Below, one piece after another: positions 61,216 through 64,000 of a stretch of DNA of 64,000 bases. A program made the position numbers and the translations under genes. Under the pieces are notes generated by a model. The model was not told where the DNA came from and ran no database searches. It worked only from the letters and a program-made list of their open reading frames with translations. Within the stretch, counting starts at the first letter, position 1. Every line of letters begins with the position of its first letter. Source of the DNA: Cinnamomum chago (lineage: Eukaryota; Streptophyta; Magnoliopsida; Laurales; Lauraceae); the NCBI GenBank assembly GCA_038049695.1, contig CP142451.1, positions 69,642,001 through 69,706,000 of the forward strand, in the 5' to 3' direction.

Positions 61216-64000
61216 TTTTTTTTTTTTTAGAAATTGAATGTAAACCATTAATATCCTGTTAAATTGAAACTAAATTCAACCAATACAAAACAGCTATGCC
61301 CATACATGAATGAAATAAATTAATCTCAAGCTCAAGCTCCAATTCAAATTCTACAAAACAGAACCTTAATAAAAGATTAAAAACAAAATGAACTGGATTA
61401 CACCATCAAAACCAAACCCACAGATCAAAATCTTCAATCAGAATTAAACCACCAAAATGCATAAGAGGCTGAAAGTAAAAATATTTCAACATATTTCAAC
61501 ATATCAATGTTACCAATACAATTTTAGAAACAAAAGCCTTAGTATTTGTTCTTAATACAACAAAAGTGAACCACAAAAAAAAAAACTCCCGAGAAAGATA
61601 CCCATGAAGCTCGAACTAAAATTGTGTTCTTCCAATACTTATCAGCAAAATTTGCACAAACAAATAAAATTTGACAGAATCGTTACTCCAATATTAGGTA
61701 GCACGTAACTTCACCACCCCAAATAATTAAAGAAAAAGTGAAAGCAAGGTTTAAAAATCCAAGTAACATGTAAATCAACTCATCAAGTCATCAGTATTGC
61801 ATAAACAAGTACATCATTGTCAAACTACTTATGATCAGCTGGAGGTAACTGCCACAAAATCAAATAAAAATGTATCTTAGGTGCATTGACAATGAGCACA
61901 AAATAAAAAAAAATAATGCACGGCTTCATCATCACAATCATAATCATCATCCTTACCACCATAGATTTGTCCCATCTTAGATGGGTCAGCAAACAATAGA
62001 ATATATAGCTTATTATATTAAAAAGATAGTTCTGGTAGAATGCTAGTCTTTATGAGTTCATTGAGCCATGTGCTTATCCCCATGTGCTTAAGGATGCCTT
62101 GTGTGACAACGATCACATATAACATCTAAAGCTATACAGCCTCAGGCATTCAATGTCTCACAGCAAAGGAACAGTCTGTGCAAACTGCAAAATGAATGAC
62201 TCTGTAGAATAGAAGGGCAAGTGAATCAAGTGATTTCTATTTGGCCAGCAGTTTGCCCCATGAGAAATTTGTGTACTTTGAAGTAAAAAAAAATAGTGGA
62301 CAGACTGCAAATGTTCTTTTTCCTACCATTAGAAATTGACGCTTCCAACTATCATATACCAAACTCAGAAAAAAAAAAGGAAGCTATATGGCACCAACAG
62401 AACCATACAGTTTTGTGCAGATTGCTAACCTGAGCACACAGCCACTCCACCAAACCTTTCAAAACATCATCAATTGTCGTGAGCTTGTTCTTTGACTGTG
62501 AGGCGTCTCCATTTTCAACAATACCATTTTGAATTTTTGGAAAGCAGCATAATAGAAGAAGAGAATATTTTTATTTATGTTGTAGCAACAATGGTTACAT
62601 AACCTATATGCATGATATCTTTGCAGGACCAGCTAAGCACACTTCAAGATTCCATTTGAAGACATTACCTGCCAATGAAAAAAAAAGAAAGCATGTCTCT
62701 GTTATGAAGGAATATGCTGTAAAATTTTGTAGCTTTTTTTTTTTTTTTGTGATAGTGAAAATATTACACAACAAAAAATAAAAAAATAAATAAAATTCAA
62801 TACCGAACAAACTATAAGAAATTTCATAGCTGAAGGCCAATGCTGCTACTCATTGATGGCCTAGAGGAAGGCAGATGATCTCGGATCAGAGGAGAACAGA
62901 ACACTACCAGGTCCTATCCTGTGTAGAGGAGTTTCCACATCAAATTGCAAGAAGAGAAAATTGTTCCGGGTCATTGAAAGATGAAGCTGTAAATGTTGAA
63001 AATCTCTATGTCTAAGAAGGGGTGGAGAAGTTCAAAGTGCTTTAACTTCAAGGCGATTTTCAAGGCCTTGAAGTGGGGAAAACCCAAATAATAAAAAAAA
63101 AAGCAACCCAATGGAGCAATATTGGTTGTTTATTTAACAAGGAAAGAAACTCTCGAGACATCTAAAAGACTTCGAAAGAACACAAAAGATTGAATCTTAT
63201 GGTGTATGCCTATAGCCCCATGGATAAAAGAATCATGAGAATTTGAAGACTTGCTTTTTGAAGTGATCAAGCAAATTAAAGGGTTCACAAAGATCATTTA
63301 AGAGTCACTGTGGACGACATCAATCCCTTCCCAGGAACTGGTGTACAGTTTAGAGTTACTTTAGAGTAATTTACATGCATAGTAATGCTCCAATAAAGAG
63401 TTCCAGTAAATTCTAACAACTTGCATATTGTTCATGGAGGAATCATTATAAATCAGGCTACAGTCAGTCAGTCCCATCCCTCTAGATCGGCTTCAAAGGA
63501 GCTCTAAAAAAGAAAATCAATCAATCACCAAAGACAGAGACATAAACATAGAAAAGATTTATTTCCCATGCTGTATTGCCACCCCTGCATGTACGGCAAA
63601 GCTCCCACGCAGGCCAAAGCAGTCCTGATAGCTTTCCAATTCCTAATAATTTCTTTTGGGTGATATTCTCCTGTTTTGAATTGTGGAATTTCTCTCTTTC
63701 ACGTGTGTGTGTTTTTTGGAGGGGGAGAGCTGTGGGTTTTCGCATAATTACAAAATTGACTCACATGGCACACATAATTATGACTATCAAACAGATAATG
63801 CAAAGTTGGTGATCAAAAAGCCATAGTAATTTCCATAGTGCTATTGGTCCAAGGACAACCCCAAAAAATAAAGTCAGAGCAAGGACAGCAGCCGCACGTT
63901 AAGCCAGACTATGCTGCAGTAAACAAAGTGCAAAACCCAGACTAATGAGAACAAAACCTGTAGTAGAGACTTAAGACAACACTTGAAAACCAACAAAACA
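61216..64000. other. CACTA interior or flanking sequence, no gene recognised
   Basis: AT-rich, with T runs at 61216-61228 and 62736-62749. No coding similarity on either strand. Possibly internal non-coding CACTA sequence or captured host sequence. Confidence 0.5.

Larger units (their letters stand above)
60836..64000 (+). mobile_element. CACTA (En/Spm) transposon, left end, open at window edge
   Basis: CACTACACCAAAACAGGGC at 60836, preceded by ATA as the likely 3-base duplication. 60850-61215 has a run of short inverted words (ACGGCG... and ...GCCGTAA), which is a typical CACTA subterminal repeat block. No matching right terminal repeat or opposite-strand ACGGCG block occurs before 64000, so the element probably extends beyond the window. 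No transposase frame is seen in the visible part. Confidence 0.75.

Noticed and set aside
63521-63812. Possible small gene near the right edge
   Set aside because: Overlapping frames on both strands with no similarity. Probably chance within CACTA-interior or flanking sequence.

Overview
This is a repeat-rich plant nuclear window. The evidence for a plant is Ty1-copia elements primed by initiator Met-tRNA (TGGTATCAGAGC), a Cassandra LTR carrying 5S-like sequence, L1 and RTE LINEs, tRNA-type SINEs, MULE, hAT, PIF/Harbinger, CACTA and Helitron DNA transposons, and one intron-rich host gene of a plant type. Large repeat-filled introns suggest a big-genome, probably woody angiosperm; the species cannot be told from the sequence.

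The one convincing host gene runs on the minus strand from 35491 leftwards past base 1. It encodes a putatively N-myristoylated TLDc-domain protein. Seven coding exons can be placed to the base (35433-35491, 35235-35337, 34820-34924, 30504-30589, 14713-14954, 5857-6046, 4676-4859). Their phases agree and they give 323 codons, so 969 coding bases are spread over about 31 kb. The 3' exons lie beyond the left edge.

The introns hold most of the repeats from 1 to 35 kb. Intron 7 has an LTR element with a hAT insertion and SINEs. Intron 5 has a truncated L1 and a copia element with a perfect CGGGG target duplication. Intron 4 has a long LTR (B) containing a fold-back MULE and a Cassandra solo LTR, then RTE LINE pieces, a small gag-type LTR element and solo LTR C. 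Intron 3 has two inverted-repeat elements, SINEs, an RTE endonuclease piece and a solo LTR.

Upstream of the gene lies a tandem Helitron-like array (35779-39042), then a nest that stays open at the right edge: LTR A1, LTR A2, a MULE carrying FAR1/SWIM/OTU and plant-mobile-domain remnants, a copia element, LTRs E, D and F, and a CACTA element.

Most notable are (1) a family of 2.5-3 kb LTRs that carry, at one equivalent place, clusters of a short palindrome whose sequence differs between copies, (2) a MULE with a transposase-derived OTU-protease gene facing a plant-mobile-domain gene, plus a fold-back MULE that shares its terminal repeat and internal motif, and (3) the tandem Helitron array. 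No tRNA, intact rRNA gene, CRISPR or prokaryotic feature was seen.
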